Source of the DNA: Ooceraea biroi
Lineage: Eukaryota > Arthropoda > Insecta > Hymenoptera > Formicidae
Assembly (NCBI RefSeq): GCF_003672135.1
Contig: NC_039511.1
Location: forward strand, 1,204,464 to 1,268,463
Direction: 5' to 3'
Length of the DNA: 64,000 nt
Shown here one piece after another: positions 13,635 through 27,447 of this stretch (positions are counted from its first letter, which is position 1; each line of letters begins with the position of its first letter). The position numbers and the translations under genes were made by a program. The notes beneath the pieces are model-generated. The model worked only from the letters and a program-made list of their open reading frames with translations. It had not been told where the DNA came from and ran no database searches.

Positions 13635-13662
13635 TATCACAAATTGTATCACAAATTGTATC
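13635..13662. repeat. 12-bp tandem repeat, two copies
   Basis: TATCACAAATTG is repeated exactly twice (13635-13658), with the first four bases of a third copy following. Confidence 0.85.
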
Positions 13663-15846
13663 CGTACGTAGATTTTGCGCGGACTTTTCGACAACTTCTG
13701 ATCCCCGGCACCATTGAAGTTACGGCGGTATCGAACTCCGCGATTCCAAACTGCCAACTCTCCAGCGAATCGAGTCTCTAGTCTCCCAAAACCGTCGGTC
13801 ATTAGCTGTAATTACAAAGCCACGCCTGGCAGAAGTTGCGCTTTGCAATCTCGCGAGTCTCTCGCTGCTCGGCTCGTAGTTTGCGTTATCGCGGCCGGAT
13901 GTTGGAGAAAACGATAAAGAAACGGGAAAAAATAGATTACGTGCGGCCAATTTCCGGTGCTCGGTAATCGCGAACGATACCGCTGGGACCTGGGAAGGTA
14001 ATTACATCTTCGCTGCCTGAAAATCCCCGCGGCAAAAGATTAGCATGCTTAATCCTTCAGCGACGAACGCGAATTTCGCTAGGCACGAGACGCCAGTTCG
14101 AAACTCCCCTTTGTCCCGAACCCCTTTTGTTCACGACACACATTCCCGTCTTTGTTTCAGTTTGGTCAAGCGGCGAGCAAGTTGCGGCGGAGGTCGACAG
14201 CCGTTAATTCCGTTGAATCATATTTATTCTGCGCGCTTATGTTACCGCGAAGCCACTTCAGCATCCGTCAAGATCAACGCTTATGTTATACGCGTGTAAT
14301 CACAACTGCAGGACAACGATTGCGCACAGGAGATCTGATTACGCGGGACCAAGCGAGACGATCGTTGATCCCATCAGGAGACTGGACCCTCGGCGAAACG
14401 TCACGTCCGCAGAACAAAAGTTTCGACAGCCATCACGTTTCAGCAAATCCGATAAGTAGAGCTACTTGAACGAGATTTACGCGGACGTACGTTAATGTCG
14501 TCCGCCTGCGGATCGAAAGTGGATACAAGTTGAGCGAAGAGTGGGAATGCTTATCTGCTATCACCAAGGATTGAATATTTTGTCTCAAAAGATGTGTGGA
14601 AGACATTTCTAACAAAATGTAGAACGCAGTGAAATAAATATAATTTTGACATAAATAATATTTATCAATTTCATATCTCCACTTACCCTCGTAACAATTA
14701 ATTAATGCAATAATGGGGGGGACGATGCATGATGTACTTCGACAGACACAATCAACCCTCACTTTGATGACTGTTAATTAGTACGACTGTGCGACACGCA
14801 GCGAATCAATATGCAGCAAATCGAAGATATGCGTGGTGCTCGTGTGTAGCGAGGGTCGTAACGGACGATTGTGGCACACAAAGGGAAACTTTTACTCCTC
14901 CCTCGTCTCGCGGGAATGTTAATTTTTTCTTTACGTGACAATTATAATCCGGACATCTCTCTCGTGTGTCGGCATTACTCGTATGTCATTTGCGAGTTAC
15001 CTCGCGGTTCCTCGAAGGAACGTACGAGCGGAACCGCGTGTTCATGGAAACGCTGAATCTCGATCGAGATCGATCGTTCATATCGCCGGTGCGACTTGCT
15101 TAATGTGGCCCTCGTAAATTTTTATAGCACGAGCATTATCGACGCGACGCCGACGGCGACGTCGACTTTTGCGGGAGAGTAGAAATTAATGTTAAGCGCC
15201 GACTTGGTCCGGGTAACCCGGCCGAGCTAATTTCTGCCGAGAGTTTTTCGCCACGCGAGTCGGCGCCGTAAAAAACGGAGCGGCGTGCAAGGGACGAGAT
15301 GAAGATAGTCGGCGGCGACCGAGCGGGCGGTTTTACTGTGTTACCGCGAACACCATTTTCTCGTTTCACGACAATCGTAAACTGGGGAGAACGATCCGCC
15401 AGCGGAACGAGGGATCCGCATGGAAAAGCTGAATTCGAAGACCGCGTGATTCCTTCCAAGGGAACAGAGAACGGCTATCCATAAATAACATTTTACTGAC
15501 TCCGCATCCGAATAAAGCCGGGCGACCACCTCTGGCTTAATTTGCACAAACGGATGTTGAAAAGGATCACGGAACATCATAATGTCGTTAGTGATGCTGC
15601 AAAGTTTCTCGCATACATGTAACGCGTTCGTTCACCGACGTAAGTAAATTATTAAAAAGATTTATAATTAAATTTCACCAGTTTATATTTCACCTCACAC
15701 ACATACATATACTCACACGCGCGCGTCGTGTACAAATAGAAAAGAGTGACAGAAAATGAATAAATCGCGTTCTGATACCTACGCGGCGCCTAGCAAAAAA
15801 CTTGAACGATGCTGTCCCCGCTGAGACGAGCTCATGGAGAATCGGG

Positions 15847-15870
15847 GATTATGAGAGGGATTATGAGAGG
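15847..15870. repeat. 12-bp tandem repeat, two copies
   Basis: GATTATGAGAGG is repeated exactly twice in tandem. Confidence 0.85.
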
Positions 15871-16931
15871 GTTCGAACGAAAGGAGGTGGATCGGGCAGG
15901 CGTTGGCGCGAGTGAGATAACCCGGCCCACGTAGCTTGCAGTTACAATCGGAAGGCCGCCGTTAATCTCGAGAGTCGCGAGAGAGGAAGGAGGTTCGAGG
16001 AGAGTAATTAAAGCGCAGACGAGTCTAATACCGGGTTCGTGCGCGAAAGGACGACGACGCGGGCGGATGGGTGGGAACGCGAGAGGAACGAGAAGAAAAC
16101 GAGCACAGCGCGCGCGTGCACTCGCACACATCCACAAAAAGGAGGAGGGATGCAAGCTGTACGTTCCTCTCGTCTTCGTTCCTGCGGATGCTTCGGAGGC
16201 TGGCACTCTTTCTTGACGAGGCTCACTCTCCTTCTCTCTCACTTTCTTTCTCCTGTCTTCTCTGTATTTCATCGGCGAGTCGAATAGTCGTTAATCGCTC
16301 GAGAGGGTTGAACGCGAGTCGTATCATGGTGGAGTGGTCTTTCGTCCGTTAAACAAAAAAAAGAAAACAGAAAAAACGACAAGCAGCCGATCATCTTGAA
16401 ACTTGGACGCGGTCCGTCACGACGTCGCGACGTCGAGCAACTTTCGCGAGCTGTCGAACTTTTCTGCGGAACTTTCGCGCGCTCGATGCACCGGTTAATT
16501 ATGATCTTCGCGTCCGATCGATCCGGCCACGGGACCGGGATGCTACTTCCCGCAACGTAACGACAGCTACGTAATGGATTCGATAATCGAACGGCGACGC
16601 GGACTATTCGCGGTTAATTAGCGGACCGGAAAACTTCTTGAAGCAGACGAGATCTCTTCTTAATTGTCAAGCTGAAAATTAATCGTATTCGCGCGTTAGC
16701 TATCTCCCGGAGGAATGGAACTTTGCAGCAACTCTCGTGCTCCGATGAACTTTCAACTTACATTTGTACGCGATATGCCAGATATATAAAGAATATCTCC
16801 GTGAATAAAATGTACCGCCGAATAACGCAAATAACGGATGTCACAACCCGTCCGTTCCCTCCCTTTTTTTCACCCCCTTATAAATATTTAATATCTTAAT
16901 TGATCATATTTTGCATTGCACGCGCGCACGA

Positions 16932-17006
16932 GTGATTTGCATGCGGCGTAAATAAAAGCAAACGCGGGTATTTGCTTTACTGGCGGCGGCTTTCGTGATT
17001 TGCATG
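16932..17006. promoter_or_regulatory. Twin GTGATTTGCATG motifs containing POU octamers
   Basis: The 12-mer GTGATTTGCATG occurs at 16932-16943 and 16995-17006, exactly 63 bp apart and in the same orientation, each followed by a CG-rich stretch. Each contains ATTTGCAT. This could be a duplicated POU-factor site. Confidence 0.35.
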
Positions 17007-18872
17007 GCGCGAGCGGCACAGATGCGTCGAATCGCTTCGCTTTCTCATTTTGCCCCTAACACTTTTCAGCCAGGCGGCTAAAAACGTTCTCATTAACGCC
17101 GCGCGCGTCCCGACGTCGTTCGGTCGTCCGTGTTTGCTCAATAACGTCGGCGCCAATAACGTCGCGAGCGTGCACAGAGAGAGAACCGCAAGTCACAAAA
17201 GGCGATCGCCATTAAAAACGCTCGCGTACGCGGGCATGCGTGAGCGCGAGAAAATTGCCGAGTAATTCGAGGCGCTCGCTCGTCGATCTCGCCGGCCGAT
17301 ATAAATCGCCGCTCGATCGACGTTCCATATTCAATTATCCGTTCTTCCCTCTCGCTCCCTCGTGCCTCTCTCTCATCCTGAATTCATTATCGGTACGTCG
17401 AGCCGCCAAAACGCATCGCGTAAACGATCCACGCTACGGCGATGCCCGCCCGCAAGCGCGCCTTACGACATTGACGTTAATTGCTCCGATGATGAATGAA
17501 AAGAGCGTCGATTAATCGAGCCTTAACGCGATTCAGGCACGTAATGCCATTGAAGAATCGCTCCTCGGTATCTGAGAATTCCTTGTGAAAAAGGTCTGAA
17601 CGAATAGTCACAATTTATCAAAAGAAGAATTCGCATCGAGAAATACTCTGTGTAGTGGCAGAAAAATCTCGGATGAACGAGAAATTATTCAAAGCGTTTT
17701 TATCAAGTAGAACCACAAGAGCGCGAGTCTCTCCGAGAGATACGGTGGGATTCGGAAATCGGAGCTATCGTTTTGAAGTGGCAGAAGATAAGGGCGATAA
17801 GGTCGTTGGGGGAGGGGGGGGTTTCGGATTCCGCACTTATCATGCTGAGAGGATCTGTTAGGTATAGCTATATACCGCGCGGATGTACCCCGCGCGTGAG
17901 ATGCCAGCGAGAGATTTTTTCCGCGTGCGAGAGCGAAGCGAAGCTAATTGATTCCTCGCATTAAGGCCGGCGAAACGTGCGCGAGAATGTTACGTATGTG
18001 CGTGTGCGTGTAATGGTGTACAGCGAATGCAATCGTCGTTATTGACGCACGTGGTATACCGCAAGCATCGATTATTGTTTGTTACTTTATGTTACTCGAG
18101 GTAATGCTCGGCGTAACTTGCGAGGCACTTCTGAGGGAATTTTTCTTCTTGGGGAATCACTCGAGATATATTCATCGAAAATTATTTCCACGTTGATTGA
18201 TTTCTGTGAAATGCATTGTAACGTTTCTGTTATAACGCAATTGCGTCCACGTATATTAATATTTAATCTTCGAATATCAAATTTTATGCATATCGCAGCG
18301 TGAAACACACCACGTCTGCTCATCCTTCACCACCGGGAGAGACATAAAGAGGTTTGTTTTTCGCCGTTCTCTAGCGCATTACAGATCGATCATTATTACT
18401 CGATTTTCATCATCGTTCTTTTTTTGCGACAATTGGAAACGATGGGCAATGAAAAAAAAAAAAACGAAAAAAGGCGCCGAAAATCGCGTGACGGCACTGC
18501 ACTCCACGTACAGCCGGTCGCGAGTACAGGTATTATATTCCGAGGCTGCAGGTATGCCCGACGACGCTGCTGCAGGTCCACGTGCGCATACACGCTTACG
18601 AACGCATTCACGCACGTACGTAAATACGTATCGTACGTACGTATTACACGAGTGCACACACGAGGCGGCGATTCGCGAACTATAGGCACCCTTGGGCCGA
18701 AGGAATGCCCAACCAACCGGTGGTATAGTTTATGCATTGACCACATTCCTCTCCCATGCCTGGAACGCTCCTCTTCCTTCATCCCTTTCATTTAACGCAC
18801 ACCTACGTCCGGTCGACCGGTCGTGTACACACGCGAAACCCGCTCGTTCCTATAGTTTCGATTTAGGCATGG

Positions 18873-18923
18873 CTTTTTCTCTCTCTCTCTCTCTCTTTCT
18901 CTTTCTTTCTCTCTTTTTCTTCT
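18873..18923. repeat. CT-rich simple repeat
   Basis: A (CT)n run followed by CTTT/CTCT units, about 50 bp of pyrimidine. Confidence 0.92.
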
Positions 18924-19957
18924 CATTGCACAGACAAAGACGCGAGTACGTCTCCTCTCACGCCACGACGTCGGCTTTAATCGTTCTCCACGTCGCACGA
19001 TCTACGAGAACCCAAGATGGTTAAGCAAACTGGATCGAGCTCCGCTCGCTCGCCGCGCGCGTGCGGATTATGCAATTAGCAGCTATTCAGGATAACGATT
19101 ATGCGACTAAGCGACGTTCGTTAGGCGCGCAAGGTGTGTACGCCGATGCGCTCGCGATTAATTTCTCTCCTTAATTCCCCTAATAGAAAATCTCACAAGG
19201 GATCACTCGCTTCTCGGCGCTGACAAGAAAAACGACGAGAGACTCGCATTTAATTCCGCGTTCTCCGTACGCAGAAACGAGCGATGGCAGTATTCAACTG
19301 TAGCGTTCTGTTCTAGAGGAACGAATCGCTTCGTTTCCTCGAACACAGGAAGGTAGTCCTCGCTCGCCGGAAGTGACGATCTATCCGCAGGCGAAGGAGT
19401 CAGGATGAAAGACGGAAAACTAGAGGGACGTGTCCGAACTCGAGGCTCGCCATGGCGAGGACGATGGGCCCATTGACTCGGAATCATTGTCGGCAACTAC
19501 GACCATATATACACAGGCATATATACACGCATACACGCGTACGGTACACATGCACCAGGCCGCACCGAGCGTATAGTTAAATGTGGGAGCGCCTTAGGTC
19601 AGACATAATAGTGTGTTGGGCTGCAGGTTAAACTGGCGGCAGCCAGGCAGGTTGGAGCGGCCAAAGGAATGCCGCGGGATTAAAAGAGAGCAAAAGGGCC
19701 CACCGTCGCCGCTCTCCTCGTCGCTCCTGTGCCACCCTCTCCATCCCTGTCGTCCTTCGTCCCGTCGCGTATGCGCTCGCACGCGGACCACGGGATGGCA
19801 TATCCGTGCTCTCTCAGCTGTTCTCGTCCAGCTTTCTGTCCTTGTCTCTCTTTTTCTCGTCGTCCCTTTCTGTCTTCCTCCTCCTCGACAAAAGCCCGGA
19901 CTTTTCGTCACACGTCGCACATCCTCCTCGTCCTTTAACCGGGCATCGCCGAGCATT

Positions 19958-21000
19958 CCGGCCGTTACTCTTTCGCTCTCACGCTCGGAAGACGGTGATA
20001 GGGAGGGTAGGCGCAAAAATTTTCGGAATGCGGCCTGCGCGAATCCGCCTCGATCGTTCGTTACCTCGGTGTTTTATTGCTTTTAATTAAACGCGGACTT
20101 AGACGGATAGTGCGCCGGATACTCCACTTTGCATGTTAAACGAGAGAATCCGATAGAAAAAGAGAGGGAGAGACTTTTCCTCGATTTTCAGTGATATTCC
20201 AAGGATACCGATCCTCCTACGTCAGGCACGAAGGAAATTCTCGTTTAACGGCAGTCGTGCTCAAGTGGCTACCTGCGATTTTTCAGTCTTTACAACTTAA
20301 AAAGAAAACCCTCAGTTAAATCTGACTTTCAACTAACCCTGAGCGAGCGGGTATCCTTGGAACGTTATTGTCGTGAAAATCGTGAGGAGAAGCCTTTTTC
20401 TCTTTCTTCATGAGCAGGATCCTCGCGTCGTCTCACGTTATGCCGGCACTTTTTCCTCCTTTTGGCATCCCCGGCCGTTGCACTCTTACTCTCACGCTCG
20501 GGGCGGCAAGGGAGAACGGGAAGGAGAGAACGAAACACGAAAAGTTTCTCGGGGTATTAGTCATCCGTGCCGTTGCCTCGGGTCGCGTCGCGATTCAGAA
20601 CGTGGCGCAAAGGGCGCCTCCTCTCTGCGACTCGGGACAAATTCCGAAATAAATTTCGACGGCACGCAGGAGAAGCGCGCGCGAGAGAGAGAAAAAGAGC
20701 CGCGTCATGTTCTCGCTTCTCTCGTGCGAGGGATGATACGCCAAACGTCGGTTTATCACGCGGAGCAAACGGAGAAACACCGTAAAGTGCAGCAGAGGCA
20801 TCACCCGAGTCTCTTCGAGAAGGGACAAGATGCACCATTCATCCCTGTGGCTCTTCCCTTCTCGCCCTTCGTCCCCGAGGAAAATCCAGCCGACTCTCTT
20901 TCGGCAGTCAACGGTTTCTCCTCGCCGCTCGTACAAGGGATGAAATGAGGAAGAGCAAGGGGAAAGATTGAAAGATTTTTCGGAGTATTAGTCATCCGAG
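19958..21000. repeat. Cluster of diverged short duplications
   Basis: Two pairs of related segments are interleaved with pyrimidine-rich sequence. CCGGCCGTT...CTCTCACGCTCGG appears at 19958-19988 and, altered, as CCGGCCGTT...ACTCTCACGCTCGG at 20471-20501. GTATTAGTCATCCG appears at about 20554-20567 and 20985-20998, each preceded by a similar AAG-TTT-TCGG context. This suggests old local duplication; the copies are too diverged to outline full units by eye. Confidence 0.55.
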
Positions 21001-21010
21001 ACACCGCATA

Positions 21011-21050
21011 CATCTCTCTCTCCTTTCTCTCTCTCTCTCTCTCTCCCTCT
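21011..21050. repeat. (CT)n microsatellite
   Basis: Two (CT)n runs separated by CCTTT. Confidence 0.92.
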
Positions 21051-24000
21051 CGCAGCGAGAGAGGCATCCGACTTTCTTCCTCGTATTATTTACATTGGAA
21101 TCCTGATTAATTTCTGACCGGCGAGATCCTCTGCGCTTCCCAACTCCCGCGGTCCTTATCCAGCTATCGCGATCCTGGATCTGTCGATTATGTGATCCAT
21201 GAGGATGCCCGAAGGATCAGAGACAGATGTTCGGTGGCTCGCTATGCATATTCATGCGGATGTAAATGCGTATGTACACGGGATAAGAGAAAACTCCGTC
21301 GCGTATGTATTAATTGCGACTTGTTTTACACAAAACGATTTAAATAATAATTTATAACAAATTTCGCTTGAAAATTATATAGATAACAATGTATAAATAA
21401 CATATATAAATAACTTCTCGATTGATATTTCACCTCTCTTGAGGTTTATCTACGTTTCTTTATTCTTAATTTATTCAAGATTCTATTTAAATCATAATCT
21501 CACCTAATTACTTAAATATACACGTAATATAATACGATTTACGCGCGCGAGAAAGCTTCGCATTCTGCATAGGATGATTCCCTAGCGGGCATTGATACGT
21601 CGGCGGATTTGCGATACTCGACATGGAAATCTACAGATGTGTCATGTATGATATTACGAGGTGGTGAGATATCCCTTATGAGCGAGCGGACGTATCCTGA
21701 CGATGCGCTCTGCATCACGCACGTAATACGTGTGATACGCTTATGCGTGGTCGTTATCGACGAATCCGAACAGTGCGGCATTGATCTTGCATAATTGCTT
21801 CAAGATGCATTCATATCGAGTATCGCGCGGGCTGATGACTATTGGGCAGCATCCAGATGGCACTCGCCACGACATAAGAATAATAAATACCGCGCGTTTG
21901 CGTCCAACGAAACCTATCGCCCATATCTCTCTTTGTCAGGACCATTCGCGTCGGTACTACATAAATCTCCGATGGAGATCTATCGGGATTGATACGTCCC
22001 GGGATCCATAAATCACTGATTTCACAGATCTCCCGTCCCATCGGATCGTTGACACCACGAACCCTTGCTCCCGCTCCTGAATTCCTGCGTCCTTGTCTTT
22101 GTGGATCCTTTATTCCACAATTGGACCTTTTTGTGCCTATGTATCATTTGCATTATATAACTCCGCGTCGCCGGGCGCTATCAATTATTCCCGACACGCT
22201 CCGAAAATTTTCCGACCGCGGATTTACCGTAATAATGCCGCGACCGCTTGCGATTACCATTGCAAAACATGCACAGGTGGAATCGTTGTTCGCTAATCGT
22301 TCGGAAACGGTGCGGTTGATGCCGCGGGCTCGATGTCGTCGACGCGGTTGCTTTTTCACCTATAACGACTTCGAGCGCCGATCCACGCAGGATAATTTAT
22401 AATGCCGCGCCGCGCAGGGACTGGCACAAAGAGCGTATTTAACGCGCCACGTTATTACGCTGATAGGAGAGAAAGAGAGAGATGCTGGGAGAAGCAGAAG
22501 AGTCCTAGAGATATATCTCGAGACTCTCCGGCACGAGCGACTCGCGAAGCGAGGCGCGAAGACTACGTTTCCGACGAAGCGAACTAGTTCGCGAACTTGG
22601 ACACGGGACTTGTTACGCGATTGTTAAAGCGTGCAAAACGGCGTCTTCCAACTTCGCCGACGAGTCTATACGCTATATTAAGGCAGCGAAATCTCGTTTC
22701 TTCCCTGAGTTTGCGCGAATGCGAGCATCGTCGTGTCGCCGAATGCATCTCAATGTGCTGCCTTGACGGATTCGAACGGCGAATTGCGCGTGACGTGTTT
22801 ATGCGCAAGAGCTACGCACAGTCCCAAGATTCTGCAGCCACGTTGCGATCACGTAGCGCAGATCCCAACTCGAACGCGCAGTTCTTCCGAAGTGATGGCA
22901 AACTTGTCAGAACTCGTAGAATTTCGTGAAAGAAAAGAAAAATGGACAATTTATGAAATAAAATCAATGTGCGAACTCGACATTTTTCTCTGGAATATTC
23001 GTTTCTCTGGGAGAAAAAATTGGATGCACTTGCAAGATTAAAAGATTCGTGCTTCGTATCGAAGTACGAATTTTCGTCCTCGACGAAGCAATAACGGCAC
23101 ATGCAGATTTTCCTCGTCATCGCATCGCGCGGACGATTAAAGCCCCCGATGAGCGGATGATAAACACTCCCAATCGCCACGAGCGATTGGCATGAATTGC
23201 GAGCGAATGCACGAGCGAGCACACGCGGACGTCGAAGAGTAGTCGTTTCCGCTCTCCGCTCGCGCGCGGAAGATCCTCTCCGCCGAGGGAACCGCAAAGT
23301 TGCACCGTAAACTGCATCACGCTCGATGCTCACGCCAAGGGACACGGCGAAGCCGCTTAATCTCGATACGATTCCCTATTCAAACACCATTGTCGCCGCT
23401 TCGCCATTGAAATGGTAAGCGGCGGGCGTAAACTTCGCTCGTTTCCTCGTCAGCGCGCTAATGCAGGCAGCAGCTCGCGGGCCGCGAGAATTTCTGTCGC
23501 AAGCGCGAAAATAGTTTCGAGTCGAATTAATTCGCGCTTGCGAGCACGCTAATTAGTTTTCCCCGCACTGCGCGGAATGTGCATGCCGCAACACTTCCGC
23601 GTGCCGGAACGGCGTGATAATCACGGGAGTGAGATGAGCCGATGACCACATCACTTCGCAACTTCCACATTTTTCGAGCCGCTTAACGACTGCTCTTCCC
23701 GCCCTAAATTTTCGCACGATGGATAGCACGGTGGATCGCACGATGGATCAACGGGAAAACCCAGGCCTCCATAATTCCCAGTCTGCGTTCCTCTTGCCGC
23801 TATTAAGACTCGTTAATCGAGTCGACGCAGCTTCCGGCGGCGTGAAACTCTTAAGTTTCTCATCTCTCGCGAGCTGCGGAGCCCCGCGGCTCGCTGTAAG
23901 CAGGGCGACGTGGCCTTAATTACCCGGCCACGTGGCGATACCGAGGCTCTTTCTCACGAGAGGAAAGAGGGGTCCTGGCGCAGGTGGAACAACGGTGCTT

Positions 24001-27000
24001 TAATACCGGTGAATTTCGGGAGGTCGCGTGTAATTAGAGCTCCCGGCGTAGCGCGGCGGCGAGTTAAAAGCGGCGTAGCCGCGGCGTGTAAGTTCGCGCT
24101 CTTTCTCTCTCAAATATTTCAGCCTAACCAAGCAAAGCGGCCGCCCGCGGCCTTTTCTCTCTCTTTCCTTCTTCCTCTTTCTTTTCCCTTCCGTCTTTAT
24201 TTTATCCTCCTGATTCCCCCATGTGCTTTGGAGTACGGTTACCGCCATAAACGTACCGCGGAATGAAGTGCTCGTGGCGTTAACGAACGCGCGTAAATTA
24301 CGCGCCTACGCGTCTCGCGCCTCGTATCTCCTCATCTCACGCACCTACGTCCACCTACGTAGCGTCACGACGCCTTTGTCTTTCTCTTGCTCTTTCTTTC
24401 TCTTTCCATTACGAGCTAAATGCTCCAAGTGCACCGCCGGAATCGTGACGGTAAAATGACCGAGTGAAAGTCGCGATTAACATTTTAATAGCGCCGGTGA
24501 TACGATGGCCAATTAAACGAGTGGGACCCAAAGCGGAAAAATGAGATTTACTGTTGAGCCTGAGATTCGTGAGAACGAGATGTCGATGGATGAAACTTGC
24601 GCTTAAATGATTTGGAAGTGAAGTTTGTCTTGATTTCCGTTAATTTAATTTTTCTTCAAGTTTCCATTCTTTTCAGGATTCAAAGATGAATGATCGTGGA
24701 ACTCTCGATATCCATCGTCGTAAACTTGCTCCGAGGGAACTTTGTGGGAGATAAGTTGGTTGAGAAGACTGATACGAGCTGTGGTTTTATCACGTTACGC
24801 GCGCTAATCTTGACTTTTAATTTCTACTTGGAAGCCGACAGAGGCGAATCTGTCGGAAAACACCGGGAATCCCTGTGAAACTGTTAAACAGCCGCCGTGA
24901 TTACAGGCGGTCGCGCGGTGCAGTTTTCACACGGCAGAATAAGCAGATATATACGCGATAAGAACAAGTATGTACGATATACACGCGCATAGAACCGAGT
25001 AAACACCTTCTGTCGGCACCGCTGTTTTTTATTAGAGAGGGCCAGATTCTCTTGTAGAAACAGTAAGATTTACGGCTGTAAAAGGCAGCGGTAATAAAAC
25101 CCGTGAAAAGGTATCCTTTTGTCGCACTAAACGTTAAGACAACATCGCGATCGATCATCGTAAATTTTATACAGAAAAATAAGAGAATCGCCCGCCATAA
25201 AATCGTCCGTAGAAAAATATTGACAATAATCGCCGTCCAAATTGAATAATATTATTTTTCTGCATGTTATCAGCTCGTTTACCAAAATTTAGAAAGCATC
25301 ATTTCGCAAATTTCACACTGAATATTTTATCTCTGTTTCAATGATAAGAGTTTATTGCCTCATTCGATGCGAGTGTTCGGAAAGCCTGGTGTACAGCTCT
25401 TGTTAAAAGCTGAAGTGCCCAGCGATGTTTTCCACGTTGAGTATGACGTTTCAACAAACTTTTTGCCCTCGCTGCACGGTTTTTATAGTCCCCATTCAGC
25501 GGCGAAATTAACGCGAGGATTCCGCATTCCGCGTTCAAATGAATCACGGAGTTAAGCGATGCGTCGAGCATCGCACGTGCGCGCATGCAAGAGAGAGAAA
25601 GAGAGCGAAACGAAGCGAAAATTCGATGTAACTCGTAGAAATTACGGTTACATCGGGTCACTTTTTTTTACGTGGCCCGCTGTTAACGATCATTATCGGT
25701 AATACACGGTACGTCGCGATATATCTGACACTCTCGAATTATCCGTAAGGGATAATAAGAGCGCGCGAGCTAATCGCGTATCTAATCGGCGTGAAAGTCG
25801 CGGAAATTTCATTCGCGGATCAGAGTCCCGCAACTATTTTTCTGCAACGCGGGTAATTGGAAATGTACGCACGCACACACGCGAATTTTTGCGAATCGCG
25901 CCCGGCCGAACAGGTTTCGATTCGCGAGGCTTAATAACAAATCACCTCGCGGCGAACACGCGTTTTCACGCCGCGTTTGATAATATGGTAATCGATGCCG
26001 GGGTATTGACAGATTTTCGCGTCGACATACAATACAATGGGGCGACTTTTGTAACGCCGCGCTTGTAAACGTCGCGGTTTGATCGCGACTGTTTCTGGCA
26101 GCGTAAAATTGTCGCGATTGCCTGGGTGATTTTGCAAAAAAATTCGCCATATGCGACGTATTGTGATCGGCGTGATCGAAGAAATCCAATGCGCAAGAGG
26201 CAAAGAGATTGACATAATTAACGCGTTTTCGTGTACACGATCTGCCACATTACATTATCTCTGATGAGGCCATGAGGTAATTCGCACGTAGTCGGATAAT
26301 CATCGTTGACAAACGGGCTCGGGATTTTTTTGTAATCGCCGGTAATCTGCGGTGGATCTCGCGTGTAGGATGAGTGAAGGAGCGATCGCACGAACGATCG
26401 TGATAGAAAAATTAACTACTAAGCTGCGAGAGAGCGCGTTAATTAAGATGCCACGCGTGATATCCCCGCATGAACGCCGTTCCGTTGCATTTGCACCACA
26501 TTCATTCCAACACGTTTATTAACTCACCGGACCACGAAGACGGATTTATGTGCCAGCGCAGAGACGGAAGAAAATCAACAACGCGCGAGTGCAGTATTTC
26601 GCGCCAGCGCCGAAAATAATTGTTTCGCGGAAACGTCGCGCATAATTCACGAGCAATTATAATGCGCTGCTCGATATTTACTGCGGCTGCAATAATTGCA
26701 TCGTAACACGTATCGTAAATTCGCTGTTACTATATAAAATTAATCTCCACCGCAGTGAGGCTTTTTATTCCGACCTCTGCACTTGCGTTGCTCAAATAAA
26801 TTCTCGCGCACCATGAAATCCTAAAGGACGAAAACTTATTTGAAGAGCACACGAGACACACAAGTGTCCATTAGATAATAACGAACGTAACGCCGAGATC
26901 GCCGAGAGCGTGATTAAATCGTGAAAAAGCTCGCCTCGCGGGTGGTGCAGCATGAAAGATTCGCTGAAATCCGTGAAACACCGCTCCGTCCGTTAAACAA

Positions 27001-27382
27001 AATGCAAGCGGGGGCAAAGTTTGTTACGTGATCCGCCGCGAAACCGGGTGGTGATGGAGGTGTGCGACAGCGAGCCCGTAATAAACGAATTAGAATAGTG
27101 CGACGTACAAACGTGCTGGTGGATCACCCCTCGGTCGGTGCCATTTTTTAACGAACATTACGCGGGCGCTCGCTGCAATTTTCGGCGCGCGCGGTATATT
27201 GCACGCCCGGCAGTCGCCGAGCGTGTACGCGCGCGTGAACGGGGGTGTTGCCGTGCGGGCTAATTGAGAACGATTCGAGCGCTAAACGAATGCGCGCCCA
27301 GCAGCCCGGTGAAAATGCGTCGTGTGCGCCGGCCGGAAGAAATTCCGGATCGGATCAGACAGACAGTTAGATTTTCCGACTG

Positions 27383-27447
27383 CTTTTTTTCCTATTTTGT
27401 TTTTTGTCTTTTTTTTCATTATACTGTTCTTTTTTCCCTTCTTTTGT
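27383..27447. repeat. T-rich tract
   Basis: About 65 bp dominated by runs of T with scattered C and G. It is a polypyrimidine-like run on the plus strand with no adjacent strong AG acceptor. Confidence 0.85.

Noticed and set aside
20373..20948. 191-codon plus-strand open frame
   Set aside because: It is rich in Arg, Glu and Ser from purine-rich sequence. Competing frames of similar length exist on both strands and no family is recognised.
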